A stretch of 64,000 nt of DNA from Odobenus rosmarus divergens (GCF_000321225.1 NW_004450301.1:942709-1006708); one strand, 5' to 3'. Counted from the stretch's first letter, positions 25,941 through 39,307 are shown. Notes: generated by a model not told the origin, from the sequence alone. Made by a program: numbers and translations.

Positions 25941-28039
25941 ATAGAGCAAAGGGCTAGAAAGTCTATTCGAGATCAGAGGGAAGGGAAGTGCGGACAGCTC
26001 AGCTTTGTGAACGTTGTATTGGGCGAGAGCAAGTGGGGCTGAACCCATGGGGCCTCGTTTGGGTTTCTCTCTGACAATCAGCCCCTTCCGCTCATTCTCT
26101 CAGTTGAACCAAGAGTAGGACCCACTGGTTAATGTTCCTTCCTCCAAGGGCACCTGAAGGTCGAGTCTCATGGGCCGAGTCAGTAACTACTGGAAGGCTC
26201 TTAGGACTTTGGGGGAGGATACAGCCCATGAGGGAGATCACGAACTCTGCCGCCAGGGGGGTGGAACCCAAGCCAGGGGGTCTACTGGCCCCAAATAGAA
26301 TAACTGATGGAATCAATCGACTGATTAATTAGACTAACTGATTAAATACTCATCAGGCTCAGGCTTGACTTTTCCATGCCAATCCGCATTTTTCTGTACA
26401 ATGTGCAACTGGGTTTCGTTTTTTTTTCTGAGTTTTTTACGTGGATTACAACGTGATGTAGTAATACGCTCTCTGCCTTGTTCAGCTAGCAGATGGTCTA
26501 AGGTTACATAGCTGTCTAATACAACTCTAGCTAAAGGTTTACAGATTCCTGCCGTAATTGCAGAGATTTTCACCAGACAGGTCCCTGCCAAGGAGGTTCG
26601 AGGGCGGCTTTTTGTTGCCGTCTCTTCCAGGAAGCTAAGTCCCCAGGTTCTGATGTGTGGGGCATGCTGTCTTCTGTCAACAGTGAATACCCAGAGAGCT
26701 TCTGGGCCTGGGACACACGTGCCTCTTCACGTCGTCCGAGTGCCTTGCAGAACTGAGCCACGTCAGGTCAGACGTGACGAGGCCGTGTTGCAGGCGAGTT
26801 TTCGTCCAACTCAGGCCTCGGTGTGGTGTCAGCAGTCAGATATTTAAGGAGAGGCATTTCTATGGAAACAAAAGAAAAACAAAGGTTAATAGTTACTATT
26901 ATAAACTCAATTTCTCAGTTTGGAGAGCAGCCAGTTAAGAAAGTTCTGGCTTTGAGCTTAAAGCATCTTTAGATGGTGGTTTCTTTTCTTTCTTATTTTT
27001 TAAGAAGATTTTTATTTATTTGACAGATAGAGAGAGAGCACAAGCAGTGGGAGCTGCAGACAGAGGGAGAGGGAGAAGCAGACTCCGCTGAGCAGGGAGC
27101 CTGACTCGGGGCTCGATCCCAGGACGCTGGGATCATGACCTGAGCCGAAGGCAGATGTTTCACCCATGGAGCCACCTAGGTGCCCTGAGGATGGCGGTCT
27201 CAATCTGATGGGTGTTCCTGCTCCTTGATGATGTCACCAGGTGACCCGGTGAATTCTCTGAGCCGTCCACACAGTTGGCAGAGGGTTGTCCTGATGCGCT
27301 CTGTTGTGGTGACCACTCTGAAGTTTGCATCAAGCTGTCCAGCCGTCCATCAGCTGTTGGGGCTTTGGGAAAAGGGCAGTTTTAATTCTTAGCGATTCCA
27401 AGTCAGCAAGGTGGAGGGAAATTGGAAACATTAGTTTGGAGAGTTGTAGCCAGATATTTGGGGAAACTAGAACAATTAGGACCCAGTCCAGTTCACGGGG
27501 AGATGATGAAGCCTCAGAAACAATGAACAGGAGTGGACTCTGGTGCTGGGCACACTGTAGGTCTCTACTGAAACATTATTCTTCCTACACCCAGCCGTGT
27601 TTACCAAAGATAATCATAGTCAGACAAAGTAAATCGGGCTTCATTGAACTTGGCCTGATTATTTACATAAGTGCAGTTGGAATAATGATTTTATGCATAT
27701 TCCCAAATAGGATATTCCAGTCAAAGCTTTGGTAATATCGAAGGGGCGTTATTGGCTCCAAAAAGTCAATCTTGGTTCCTTAAAACTGTCCAAGAATAAG
27801 GGATCTCAGATGGGAGGTTGAAAGCATCTCCAGGCTAAGAAATCAAGCTAAGGACACACCCAATGGTGTCCTATTCCAAGGAGGACAGATTCTTTTTGAA
27901 CTTAGGTCAATACCTATGTTACCATGAAAATAAGAATAAGCACAGTCCCCGTGCTCGGGGCCCAGGGGCCCAAGCCTCCGCCAATTCCCCCGCCTCCCAT
28001 GTCCGTGGAGACCCTCGGTTGGGGGCTCACTGGGAGCTT
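25941..28039. other. Intergenic DNA, no gene recognised
   Basis: Moderately AT-rich and possibly containing further old repeats (26040-26340 has a repeat-like look) that I could not assign. A Can-SINE lies inside. Confidence 0.5.
26984..27187 (-). mobile_element. Can-SINE, minus strand, older copy
   Basis: The minus strand reads as a SINEC body with a decayed head (ggtgcctaggtggctc). The flanks agatggtggtttc (26971) and aggatggcggtctc (27188) look like a target-site duplication with mutations. It is older than the copies at 22.0 and 55.2 kb. Confidence 0.85.
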
Positions 28040-28700
28040 TCTCTCATGCCAGCGTCCTTTTTCATATTTCCGGCGTTGCCCTTTGTGATAATTGTGATTT
28101 ATAATAAAAAAATGTATGTTTGGTCTGTGCTGGCTCCTGGCACAGGGCTCCTAAAATTCTTGGAATTTCCTAAGCGATGGGCCTAAGGGTGTCTTTTGTT
28201 CTGTAATGAGGTGACTCTGGGCAGCTGCTGGGCCGCCTCAGGGTGAGGGCTGGCTGCCAGGGAGCCAGCCCTGTGATGGAAGGTTGGAACTTTCATCCTG
28301 CCCCCCAAAAGGAGGGCATCTCGAGAGCTCTGGGCTAGTGAGCACAAGGTCGTGCTGGGGGAGCCGGGTCCTGGGAGCTGGCGTGGAAACTCCGCGCCCC
28401 AGCCCCACCTCTCCCCGGGGCGCCTTTGGCCTTCCTGTTCGTGAGTTACAGCCTCTTAAAATAAACCAATGATCTAGTGAGTCAGCTGTTTCCCTGAGTT
28501 CTGCGAGTCGCTCTAGCAAACCGAACCCATGGAGGGCGTTGTGGGAACCTCCCATCTAACGCCGGGCAGTCAGACGCACAGGTGATGGCCTGGATGCGGG
28601 ATCAGGGTCTTTCTCCAGGTGGACGGTGTCAGATGGAGCTGGATGGTGGGACGCCCAGCTGCCCAGCTGCCGACAGACAAGTACCTTGTCACAGTAAAAC
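28040..28700 (+). repeat. Old interspersed repeat, probably an L1M 3' end or LTR-like
   Basis: A chain of phrases known from a common mammalian repeat: ggctcctggcacagggctcc, cttggaatttcctaagcgat, tcctgagttctg-type text (28494), gagtcgctctagca, gagggcgttgtgggaacctc and gtggacggtgtcaga. I cannot fix the family by eye. Confidence 0.5.
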
Positions 28701-28833
28701 ACACACACGTTGGATTCTTGTAGTTCAGTCTCCTTTTTACTAAAATCTTGAAATGGACGCTGGATTAAGACCTCAGCAGCTGTGTGGCCCCCCCCTCCTC
28801 TGAGCGTGCAATCATCAGTGTAGTTGCTTGGAT

Positions 28834-28945
28834 GGTGCTCCTCAAAAGATGTGTCCATGTCCAAGTCTGGTCCCTGTGAACATGACCTTACCTGGAAATA
28901 AGGTCACCGCAGATGTGATTAAGGGTCTCAAGACGATAGGGAAGT
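28834..28945 (+). repeat. MaLR-like LTR fragment
   Basis: tgctcctcaaaagatgtgtc, tggtccctgtgaacatgacc and cctggaaataaggtcaccgc with agatgtgatt are the 5' part of the same LTR type as at 54254. Only about 110 bp remain. Confidence 0.6.
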
Positions 28946-28949
28946 GGTG

Positions 28950-30060
28950 CCCCGGGACCACCAGTCCCCTGACCTCTGCCTTCTAGAGTGTGTTTGGCAT
29001 CGGGGATGCTCTCGGGAGCAACCAGGGCAGGGTGGGGGGGGGGCGGTGAGCACACAGGGGGTAGGAGCCCAGTCCATCCAGAGGTGCTGCGCTCCCGGGG
29101 AGTGACCAGCTGCCTCTCCCTGCACCTCGTGAGGTGAGGCCGGCACAAGGCCCCTCCCTCCCGCAGACTCTGGACACCCCGCCTGCAGGGCAGGTGGCCG
29201 GAGATGCTGGGGGGTGTGCGGGGGGAGGAAGGCAGGACCCTCTGAACAACAAGCTGGACATCTGCTGTGACGTGGACGGAACGGGGCTCAGAGTCAGCTT
29301 GGGGCAGTTACTGGAACAAACTTGACACTCATAAAGCGAGTAACAAAAAGCTGTTACATTTTTCATTTTCAATCAAGCTGCACTCATAAACATCTTTATT
29401 CAGTTTTCACTTTGGGTGGGGAGGTCATTTAAATTTTAATTTTAATGACTCAGAAATAGGAGGGCTGTTACTCTTGCCCACTTGTTTTTTTCTTGGAAGA
29501 GATCGGAAGCTCCTTGCCAAAAGACAAGTAAGTCACTAGCTTAATAAATAGTGAAACACAAGGCAAACTACTAATGTTTAATTTTTCATACCTCCATGAA
29601 TATTTCAGCAAATAATAGAAGGCTCCTTACATATATTGCAAACAAGGCCTCCAGGGGGTCGGGGGCCAGGGGGCAGGGGGGCCAGGCCTCCTTCTTCCCT
29701 CTCTTGATGTCATTTCTTTAAAATTAAGGCAGGAGTTAGTTTCATTTTCCAGTTCATTGAAGAAAGATATTTATATTCAAGATGACACCTTCAAGGCATC
29801 TATCCACACACCTCCCCGCACGGCGGTGGCCTGCTTCCGCTCCCAGAAGATGCTTGTCAATTAAGCTGGATTCTGCTCTGGTTGCCGTTCATGTTGGCAA
29901 CGCGTAAGCACCCGCTTCATCACGTCCGCCTGGCACTGGGCTGACAGCTCACTGATGGCAGCGGCCATGTGGGAGTGGGAGCCATCATTCGTGGTGAGGG
30001 AGACCGGCAGGGACAGGACAGGCCTGCTTGGGACACACACGTGGGAAGTCCTTCACAGAC
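28950..30060. other. Intergenic DNA with an AT-rich, low-CpG block at 29300-29900
   Basis: 29300-29900 is AT-rich and not obviously a repeat (agtcactagcttaataaata, gaatatttcagcaaataata), between CpG-containing GC-rich segments. It is a candidate conserved non-coding element. No ORF of note. Confidence 0.45.
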
Positions 30061-30064
30061 GCAC

Positions 30065-30215
30065 ACACGCGTTCACACTCACGCTCACACACCCACAGAG
30101 CCTCACAGATGCACACTCACGCTCACACACCCACAGAGCCTCACAGACGCACACTCACGCTCACACACCCACAGAGCCTCAAAGATGCACACTTATGCTC
30201 ACACTCACACACCCA
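30065..30215 (+). repeat. 38-bp minisatellite, about four copies, CA-rich
   Basis: Repeats of acagagcctcacagatgcac actcacgctcacacaccc start at 30095, 30133 and 30171, exactly 38 bp apart, with a degenerate copy before and a CA-rich tail after. Confidence 0.92.
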
Positions 30216-30219
30216 CACG

Positions 30220-33200
30220 CACAAGTGCACACGTGTGGTCACACACACACAGCCCACCACCCTCAGAAGCCAGCTGGCTTCACCCAGGGGCCCCCAGGGC
30301 ACAGGCTGACTGCTGGAGGGTTCAGTCTGTACAGAAATTTCGACATTTCCAGCTTGTCTTTGTGCAACCTCAGCCCCTCATCCTTGCTTCAGGCTTTAGG
30401 AACATAATTAAAGCCAACCTCCATCAAACCATTTCCAAGTTTTCCAGGACTTTTTCTGACACCATCAACTAGTGCCAGTCTCCTTTCTGCTCTCACAGCT
30501 TAAGTGTGAGGGCCCTCTCGGAGTCAGGAGCAGGCTTGTCCCCTGGGCAGGTGCTGAGCCTGGCGTCCGTCAGCTGGGGACACAGAAATGTCTCCCCGGC
30601 TGGGTCACCCTCCCACGTAGCTGCGGCCTGATCAGGACAGTCTGGGCTCACACCCGGTCCTTCCCCTCAGGGGATGAGCTGTGGCGTCCCTGCGAGGGGT
30701 GGCCAGGCACTGGGACCTCGGCACTGACCCACAGCTGTGGCTTCACACTTGCAGGGGGCCTCGTTCCTGGCAGTGTGAAGGGGGAGCTACGTCAGGACAA
30801 GGCTGCTGACACAAGCCAGGCTGTCAGGTGGTGGCCGGTCCAGGCTGTGGGTGTGGGCCGCTGAGTTCCTCACCCCTCCGTGTTCTGCCCATGCCCCCGT
30901 TCACCTACCTGCTCAACAGCCTGGCCAGGTGTGTGGGATACGTGACCTGGTGGGTCAGACGCAGACGTTGGGGTTGAGGTCGGCCCCAAGGCCAGTGTGC
31001 ATCCCCAGGAGGGTGCTTGGCTCTGTTGTGGGCTGGCCTGGCCGCAGGCCTGTTATAAGGGTCCAAGTGCATGTGTGCTGGGGAAGGGCCTCAGGAGCAT
31101 GATGGGGCAAGGAAGGAGGTGGAGGGAGGTAGTAGGCAGTGTAGACATGGACTCCTGCTCTGGTCCCAGGGCCAAGTCCTGCTGGGACCCAGAAGACATG
31201 GAGAAGCCTCGGGTTCCACCAGCCTGGGCAAGGGGCTCCCAGCAGCCCAACCTCCTGGGCGGGGAGGCCAACTGCACCTTTGCATGAACTACAAAGAGCC
31301 ACCCTCCCAGGATAACAACAAAACATCACCCCTTGGCTGATGGGCCACAGAAGGTACTGACCCCTCTGTGCTGGGGAGATAGTCCGCCCTGACCCCCAGC
31401 GGGCCAGGGAAGGGTGGCCAGGGGGGAGGATGGGCTCCTTCTCCCAGGCCAGCCAGGTCCTCTCCACCCGAGGGGCCTTGGCCATGTTGCCACTGCTCCT
31501 GGTGCCTCTTGTCTTGGGGTTCAGCACCCCGAGAACAGGGCCTGACCCTGATCACATAGATTACAGCTGCCCTTCTGCAGAAAACAAGACACGCCTGTAG
31601 AAAGGTTTCAGTCAGGGCCTTTGTCCACAGGGCCACTTGAGAAATGCCAGCTACCCCTGACCTAAGGGGACATTTGTAAGGAAAATCATAAGGTGACAAT
31701 TGAGATCAGCCTGCTCCTTTTGCGAGGGGTCCCTGGGGCCTCGATAACAGGCTCCTTGCCATAGGCTTGACTGATCTGAGCACCACCCCTGGGACAGGAG
31801 TGCCGGGGGACACCACCTTCAGAACCCCAGGTTTGAATGGCTTTCTAGTGCAGACCCCTGTGGGGCCCAGCCCAGACGTGTCACTCCAGCAACCACCCCG
31901 GTCCGGGTTGACAGGGGCTGCCTGGACCTCTGAGGGGGACTGGAGTTGGGTGGCCTGGGCTGGCTACGTGCCTCAGGGTCCAGTGGGGAGCTGTTGTCAC
32001 AGTGGCTGGGCCACCACAGAGCCCAGGGACAGGCCGTAGAGGTAGAGTCACAGGCGGGGACAACCCCGACTTGAGGGGAGCAGAGAGCCCCATGAGTTTG
32101 CCGGGGAACCCACGTGGCTGCAAACCCCAAGCATTCCTGAGCACGGCGGGGCAGCCTCAGGACCCCTGGAAGCAGGTGAGAGCCTGGGGCAGCAGAGGGG
32201 TCCAAGGGCCCTTCCTCATTTTACACCCCAAATGCTGAGAGGAGACACGGAAATCCATGGAGGCAGCAGCTCACCCTCAGGGTGAGTGACCCCCTCCCAG
32301 AGGCTGGGGGTGTCGGGGCTGGAGCAGGACTGTGGCCTCATTGGTGGAAGCCCCTCCAGGACCCAGTTTCCTCGCTGTGAGTGAAGCCCAACCTGGGCTG
32401 TCCGGTGACAGTGAGGGGCCTGGTCACTGGTCTGGGGGCATCTGACGCTTTCACCACAGCTGGACCCTTCCCAGCCTGATTTCCTGGTTGGGACCCTCGT
32501 GAACCTTCACTGATCTGTTCACAGATGGCTGCCTGTCTGTGATTCTGGGGAAACCTTGTCTGCTGCTGTTCCAGCCTCAGGACACTCAGGGCCCCTTGGA
32601 CGTCGCCAGCACGCTGGGCTTCCTGCCCGAGGCTGAGGAGCCTCTGGCTCTCGCACTGTCCCGCCCTCCAGGTGTGGGGTTGGGGGGCCTGGTGTTAGCT
32701 AGCTTGTCCCTCTGCTCCCTTTTGACCCCCCTGCCTCCTTGTGCGGGTCCGCCTGCACCTCCCAACCCCTCAACAATGCCCACCCTGGCGGCTGCCCCCT
32801 GGGGCGCCCCGGCCCTGTCCACCAGCCGGGGAGGCAGCACTGCCCCAAGAACGGACAGGACCCCGGGTGCCCCTGAGTCCTGGAGGGGCGCTCTGTCCTC
32901 ACACGGCTCGCCTGCAGGCCCCGGGGGGCTCCACGGAGTGCGCCTCAAGGCCCGCGTTCCAGGTCCTCAGGGAGCAGCAGGAAGCCCGTCCTCTGGCGAG
33001 GGTGCGTGGTGCCCCCAGGCCGCGGTCCTGGAGGGCGGGCCGCCAGGGTCCTCACCGTGTGAGGACGGTGGGCTCATGGCTCACATTCCCGTGGGTTCCC
33101 AACTTCGGTGAGTGGAACTATGCAATTTCTTATTTTATCAAATCGCTGAGCGTCTGTCTGGGCCGACTTAGCAGCTGCCGGCCGGGTCTCAGCGCAGGGA

Positions 33201-34235
33201 GAGTAGGAAATGCCCGCGAGCTGCGCAGCCAGCAGGAGGGAGACGGGGCAGCTAAAAATACGCAGCCCGTGCCTCCATGGAGGCTCTTCCTCCCCAGACG
33301 CAGGAAGGGCTGGTCTCCACGGACACGGGCACGCAACACCACGGAGAAGCCGAGCAGGCGTCCTTTGTCGCTGGACCTCGCTATCTGAGCCCAGGAGCCA
33401 AATCCCAAGGTTTGGGCACCAAAATATCCTAAAGCCACCCGAACACTCCCCACCCAGCACAGATTTCCTTGCCGGCCTCCACGCGGCCCCCACACATGGG
33501 CAGGGTTCCCAATTCACAGATGGAGAACCTCAGGCTCGTGGTTGAGTGAGTGGCCTGCAGCTGCCCAAGGAGGCATGAGTGGTGTGGCGCCTGAGCCCGC
33601 TCGGTCCGGTTCCAGAGCCCGAGTCTGTGCCACCACCCCCAGCGACCCCCAGGCCCCCAGGCTCACGGTACGTAGGAGCTGGGCCATGTGTAGACCGAAT
33701 GAATGGAGCCCGGCCTCCTGGGCTGGTAGGAAGTGGCCAGGCCCCGACGGCACTGGGCAGAAAGGACAATGCCCAGAGAGGTCCTCCCGGCAGCATTGGT
33801 GCGGCTCCTGGTAGCTCCTTCCCCTCAGTCCCCAGGCCACGGCCACAGTACCGTCCCAAAGTGCTTTCCAGGCCCTACGTCAGACCTCGAGGAGCTCGGG
33901 CAGCAGAAGTAGGTGCTGCCTGTCCCTGTCTGCACAGGAACGGGGCCGCTCGGAGGACTCAGTGAGATGTTACAGAGGCCATCCCTCTGGAAGCACGGAA
34001 CGTGGCTTTCATGCAAACAGGAGCCCTCTGTACCACGGATGGAGGCCACGGACTCTCAAACAGCCGTGCTGTGACTGGCCACTCTGGACACAGAGGTTGG
34101 GGGTGGGAGCAGAAGGAGGGACCAAGGAGGGGCCGTGGGCAGTAAGCCAGGTGAGAGAGAGTGGCAGACCCCTGGAGGGTCCAGGCACACGGCCCTGCCT
34201 TCCTGAAATAAAAGTCACTTTACTTCCTTTTTTCC
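30220..34235. other. Intergenic GC-rich DNA, no gene recognised
   Basis: Numerous overlapping frames on both strands (for example 30955-31527 - and 32741-33388 +) without domain or splice support. One MIR lies inside. Confidence 0.6.
33505..33655 (+). repeat. MIR SINE, diverged
   Basis: attcacagatggagaacctc aggctc, then gcctgcagctgcccaagg and cagagcccgagtctgtgcca follow the MIR layout. Confidence 0.6.
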
Positions 34236-34239
34236 CCTT

Positions 34240-35830
34240 TATGCCTCTGATTCCTTTATTTTACCAAATTGCACCAAGGTAATCTTGAACATCTTTGTCT
34301 TGTTTCTGACTTAATGAGAGTAATGATAATATTTCCTTAGGATGTTGGAAAATGCTCATTTCTTCCTAATTAATTTAGAGCTTTTAATCAAGAATAGATG
34401 CCGGATTTTATCAAATGCCTTTTAGGCACTTATGGAAATAATCATGTCAAGGATAAATGTCCGCGTGTTAAGCTACCTTTGAATTCCCAGGATAAGCCCA
34501 CCTGGCCATCCTCTTTTTTGTGCTGTTAGATTCTGCTGGCTAATACTTTATTTATTGAAGAGTTTTACATTGATATTCACAAGCAAGACTGGTTTGTAGC
34601 TTTCAGTTTTGTGCTACCTTGTCAAAATTAAATATCGATGTTGTTCTGTCTTCACAGACATAATTTGGAAGATTTTCTTCTTCTTCTGCGCTCTGGTACT
34701 GTTTACATAGCATTAATTATTAATTCTGTTTAAAAGAATTAATATCTTTGTAATGTTGAGTCTCTGTATCCCAGCACACCCAAGTCCCTTGTCCTTTCTC
34801 CAGTCTCCTGGGAAGAGCAGTGGAGTCAGCTTTCTGCCAAGATTCTGTGGCCTGTCCCCTGTGGCGTCAGGTCTGCGTTCGGCTCTGTGTCCTCCATGGT
34901 AACGGGTCCACGGAGAGGGTTCTCTCTTCTGGATGCTGTCTTCCTTCCCATTTTCCTAGAAAAGCACCATAAAAACAAGGTATTCTCCCACGAGTTTTGA
35001 GTTTAAATCTCTATGCAATTCCTTCTTTATCATTTATTATTTCGTATGTTTGTACTTTTTCCATTTTTCTCAGCTAGCGAAAGGCTAACTTGGAGCTGGA
35101 TTTATTTAGCCAAGCTCTGGTCCTTCTGCTTTCTCCCCTTTCCTATTATTATCACTTTACTTCCTTCCTTGTGCTTCTATGTTAATATTATTCCTTCTAA
35201 AACTTGAGTTGGGTGGTTGATACTCTGTGTGGTTCATAATCTTAAATATTCATTCTTCCTCAGAGGACTGCCTTTGGCAGTAATGTGTATGCTTCCCCTC
35301 TGGTTCTTTCTGAGATGGTCTATTTAATAAATTTGTTTTCATTTCTCCTTGAATCTCAGAGCTGGTTAAGACACAGGTGTTTTTATTCGGTTAGGAGGGC
35401 TGTTTGCAGTTGTGTTACAAAAGTTTTGTTCTCTACGTTCAGCATAAGATACAGATCTCAACCAGACATCTCTAACGGAGACAGAATTTTACACCTGTCT
35501 TCTTGGCCCGTGTAGGTAAGACAGAATTAAGGTTTCTTGTTTTGAATATTTTCCTACTGTTTTTGCTGATGCTTTCTTAATTTGATTTTAACCTCGCCCG
35601 ATAGCAGGACTCTCCCTGTCTCTCCCTGCCACCTGTTCCCGTCTGTCTGACCTCTCTGGGCCACTTGGGTGTTGGTGGGTCTCTTTTAACAGCAGGTAAC
35701 TAGTTTGCTTTGTGTTCCAATTTGAGTCTTTTTCATTCAACAGGTGTGTTTCAGGCCCATAGCATTTATGGATATGACTTTGGTCTTATTATATTTTAAG
35801 TTTTTATATTTATTTGTTTTATTTATATTT
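34240..35830 (-). repeat. Ancient L1/HAL1-like sequence, minus strand
   Basis: In reverse it follows L1 ORF2 order: tttgaattcccaggataagc, ttagattctgctggctaata, gcaagactggtttgtagctt, and near 35660 gggtctcttttaacagcagg. It is AT-rich against GC-rich neighbours and old. Confidence 0.6.
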
Positions 35831-38580
35831 TATGTTTATTCATATTTTTGAATTTTTATGTGATGCTTTCTGTCTTTATTGTTTTTTATCTTTTTCTTTC
35901 CCCCAAATGATCTGTGCATCCCGTGCTTGGGTTTGTGTGGCTCGCCGTGGAGGCCACGCCCTTGTGGTGAGGCTTCTCCCGTGGCCATGCTGGTGTCCCG
36001 GGGCGCCCCTGCTTTGTCATCCCTGCCTTGACTTTTTTCCTGACTTTTCCCCCCTCAATACATTTTTTTCTAATAAAATCCTTTAAGTTTCTGGGGTGAG
36101 CCACCAGAAGAAATGTCTGAGGTTCTGCTGACAGGAGCAGGGGAGCGGTCAGCGTGCGTGCCCAGCACCCTCGGAGCGGGCCCAGAACTGGGGGACCCTC
36201 CCGCCCAGTCACTGGGGAAGGACGCCAGTGCCCACGGCTCTGGGACCGTGGCCGTGGGGGCTGCTCGCTCTCCTACTCCAGGACACATGGCTCAGTCCCT
36301 GCCCTTCACGGCGCCGGTCAGGAGGGACCTATCCCTGAGCAGCTCTGTCATCCCACCCACACTGGTGGGGGCTGCTCCCCAGCCCCCAGAACTTTCCGGA
36401 GCATCTGAAATCCCCTCTCCTGGGGCAAGGCTGTTGGAGCAGCAGGGCCCCTCCTTCCTGGGCCTTCATCCTGCGAGACTCTCTTGTGCAGCCAGCCTGG
36501 TTAGACAGGAATAGGCACCACCCACCGACTCTTGCGGCGAGGTCCACAACCCCTCTACTGAATGAGCCCGCCCCTCTGCCTGGCAGCTGCCGACGGCCTG
36601 GCACAGAAGGACCCCCGGCTGCCCCTGCCCGACCTCCAGACACCCCGGGCCACAGCCCCTGCGTGCCCGCCCTCCTGGGCCAGCCTGTCCCGTATGGTCC
36701 CCCTTCCCTGAGGGTGCCGGGCCACCTGCCCTCCTGGCTAGACCCCAAGGCCCAGAGCACAGGGCAGCCGCCCAGCTGAGAGCAGAGAGCCCTAAGCACA
36801 GAGACCTGAACAGATAAGTAACTATTTGGGGTCTCCTAAAACCGGCAATGGCTGGAAGACACCAATTGTGCTGTTCGAGGCCAGGCCTGGGAGCTCCTGA
36901 GCCTGGGGAGGAGGCGGGGGTATCCCAGGGGCATCTGTCCAGCCGAGCCAGCAGGGAGAGGTCACAGCATCTGGGCCTTGCTCAGCCTCGGTGGTCAGAA
37001 ACCACACCCCAAGGCCCGGCCTGCGTCTGCCCTGCGCACAGGGGCCCTGCTCCCCTCCCTTCATCCCTGCGGCCCTGGTGCTTCTGCATGAGGACCAGCG
37101 CACAGCGAAGGTGCCAGAGTGTGGGCTCCACCCTGCTCCCGTGTCCAGGGCTCTGCTTATCCCCGGGGGTCCCGGGTCTGGGCCTGTGAGGACCAGGGTC
37201 CCATCCTGCCGGGCCTACCAGAAGCATCTCACTTCTTCCCGGACATTTCTGCCTAAAGAGCCGGCCGTGATCCGGAGCCCACTCTCCCCGAGGCACTGGG
37301 GACGTGCTGAGCCCCCGATACAGAGTGTGCCTGCAGATCTCTCCTGTTTGCAGGACATTTTTCCCGGACCACATTTCAGACAGGCTGCTTCCTCCACCAA
37401 ATCCTGCTTGGGAGAGTGAGGGGAGAGCTGCAGGTCTAGAAGGTTCCCCTTGCCTTGTGCTTTGCACACAATGAAAACCCCTCTGAGAATCCTTTCCCTG
37501 AGCCCTGCCTCTTTCTCATCCTCAAACCAGGGCCAAAGGGAAAACCCACCAGGTCCCCGTGGGTGGGGGAGGGGGAGTGAGGCCCCTCCCACACTGGGGT
37601 GGGTCAGGTGAGAGTACCCCCCGCCCCAGGCACCATCCTGCAAGGTTCTGTACAAACAAGACAACAGGCCCCAAATGGAATCACTCACCCCAAGCCCCAG
37701 GTCTCCAACCCGAACCCAGAAATGGATCCTTAAAGCAGTGAGGCAGGAACGCGTGGTCAGCCCTGGGTAGGTCATCTGCCCGACAGGCCCCTGCTGTCCC
37801 CTGAAGAAAGGTCACCCTGCAATGACCCACCCGCGTTTTGCTGCGGGAACTTCCTCGTCCCGCTCCCTTCTGCCTGTAATTCCTGTCTGCCGGATGGGAT
37901 GCCGCCTGATTCTTGAATCATTGAACAAAGCTAGTAAGATCCTTAAAATTTACTTGGTTGAATTTTGTTTTTTAGCAGTTCCAGAAGAAGTTGCCATTTT
38001 CGATTTAGGGTCAGTGGTTCCATGGGTCCCTGTTCTCATCCCCCATGATGGCTGGGGCAGGAGGGAGGTGTGCGGGGTGGTCTGCATCAAATAGGCACAG
38101 ACGTGGTATCTGCCTCAGTCCTGGCACCAGAGACAAAGGGTACGTTCCCCTTTTGGGTACAGGGGAGCGTAAGGGGGGCTGGGGTCCCCTGAGGTGGATG
38201 ATGCGAGTGCCTGCTGGAGGCTCTGCAGCTCTGGGTTCACAGGCAGATTACCCACGTGGTTGAAAACTTGAAAAAAGTGCAAATTCGTAGGAACAGCCGT
38301 GCGGAGAAACCACAGAGAAACTCAAGATGAGCTGCAGAGTGGGTATCGGGAACAAGGCCCGAGGCTTCCCCACTGCAGCCCCTCAGACGCCAGCATCCCA
38401 CAGCCCTGGTGGGGCTGCCCACACCCGTCCAGGTACTGGCCTGCTCTATAAACCCAGGGGAAACTGACTGTGGACGACCGGTCCACGAAGCCCCAGGACT
38501 GGGGGGAGACATTCCCGCCGCACAGCGAGCGGAGGAAAGACCTGTCCCCAGGATGCACAGGAGCTCAGGAGCTCAGGAAC
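35830..38580. other. Intergenic DNA, no gene recognised
   Basis: GC-rich from 36100 on, with only chance frames and a possible LTR end at 37.8 kb. Confidence 0.6.
37790..37990 (+). repeat. Possible old LTR 3' end
   Basis: gtaattcctgtctgccgga, gattcttgaatcattgaac, then aaagctagtaagatccttaa and ttggttgaattttgtttttt resemble the U3/R end of an old endogenous retroviral LTR, including a degraded AATAAA-like site. No viral coding sequence was seen next to it. Confidence 0.35.
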
Positions 38581-39060
38581 TCCATCCAGAGAGGACAGAC
38601 GGCTTGACTCAGTAAATGGGCACAAGGCCTGGCCAGGCACGTGGCGGTCCCACAAGCACATGAGCCATCAGTAAGGAAGCGCAAGCGGAAACCAGGGTGA
38701 GGTGCCACATCACACCCACGAGAACGGTGACAATGTGAAGGTGACAGCAAACCACACCAGATATCTGGGGCAGCTGGAACTGTCGTGCGTTGCTGGTGGA
38801 CATGTAAAATGGTGCAGCCCTTTGAAAACCAGTTTGCAGTTTTTATGAAGCAAGCATACACCCACCCTGCGTGTCAGCATCTGCCCCAAAGAAGCGAAAG
38901 CAAGCTCCCAAAAACACATGGAGTTGACGGAAGCCTTGATCATCACAGCCCCGAGCAGGAGCGTGGATGCACGTGTGAGGGAACAGAGCTCACGCTGGAG
39001 CAACATGGGCGCGGACCGCGCGAGTCCAGTTCTACAGAGCGTTGTCTGTTAAGTGCGGCA
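38580..39060 (+). repeat. L1 ORF2 3' region, left piece
   Basis: Sense L1 text: ccatcagtaaggaagcgcaa, cgtgcgttgctggtggacat, gtaaaatggtgcagcccttt and tttatgaagcaagcatacac. It is interrupted by a Tigger element and resumes at about 39308. Confidence 0.7.
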
Positions 39061-39307
39061 CGGTGACATCAATGTGATCTCAATGACATGTCCTGGCTCT
39101 AGCTTGCTTTATTGTAGGAACGCAGCATATGATACACATCACATACATGCAAACAACATATGAGTTCGTCCCGTGTTTGTCCGGGTAAGTCTGCCAGTTA
39201 GCAGTGGGCGATTAGTGGTTCAGCTCTGGGGGGTCGGAAGTGACACGCAGATTTTCAGCTGTGCGGGCGTCGGCACCCCTTAGCCCCGCATCGTCCGGGG
39301 GTCAGCC
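39060..39307. mobile_element. Tigger (TcMar-Tigger) fragment nested in L1
   Basis: gtgacatcaatgtgatctca with atgacatgtcctggctctag, then ttgctttattgtaggaacgc, gcagtgggcgattagtggtt and a terminal inverted-repeat-like end (tcggcaccccttagccccgc, atcgtccgggggtca). This is the end of a Tigger1-type DNA transposon, an ancient mammalian family. Confidence 0.78.
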
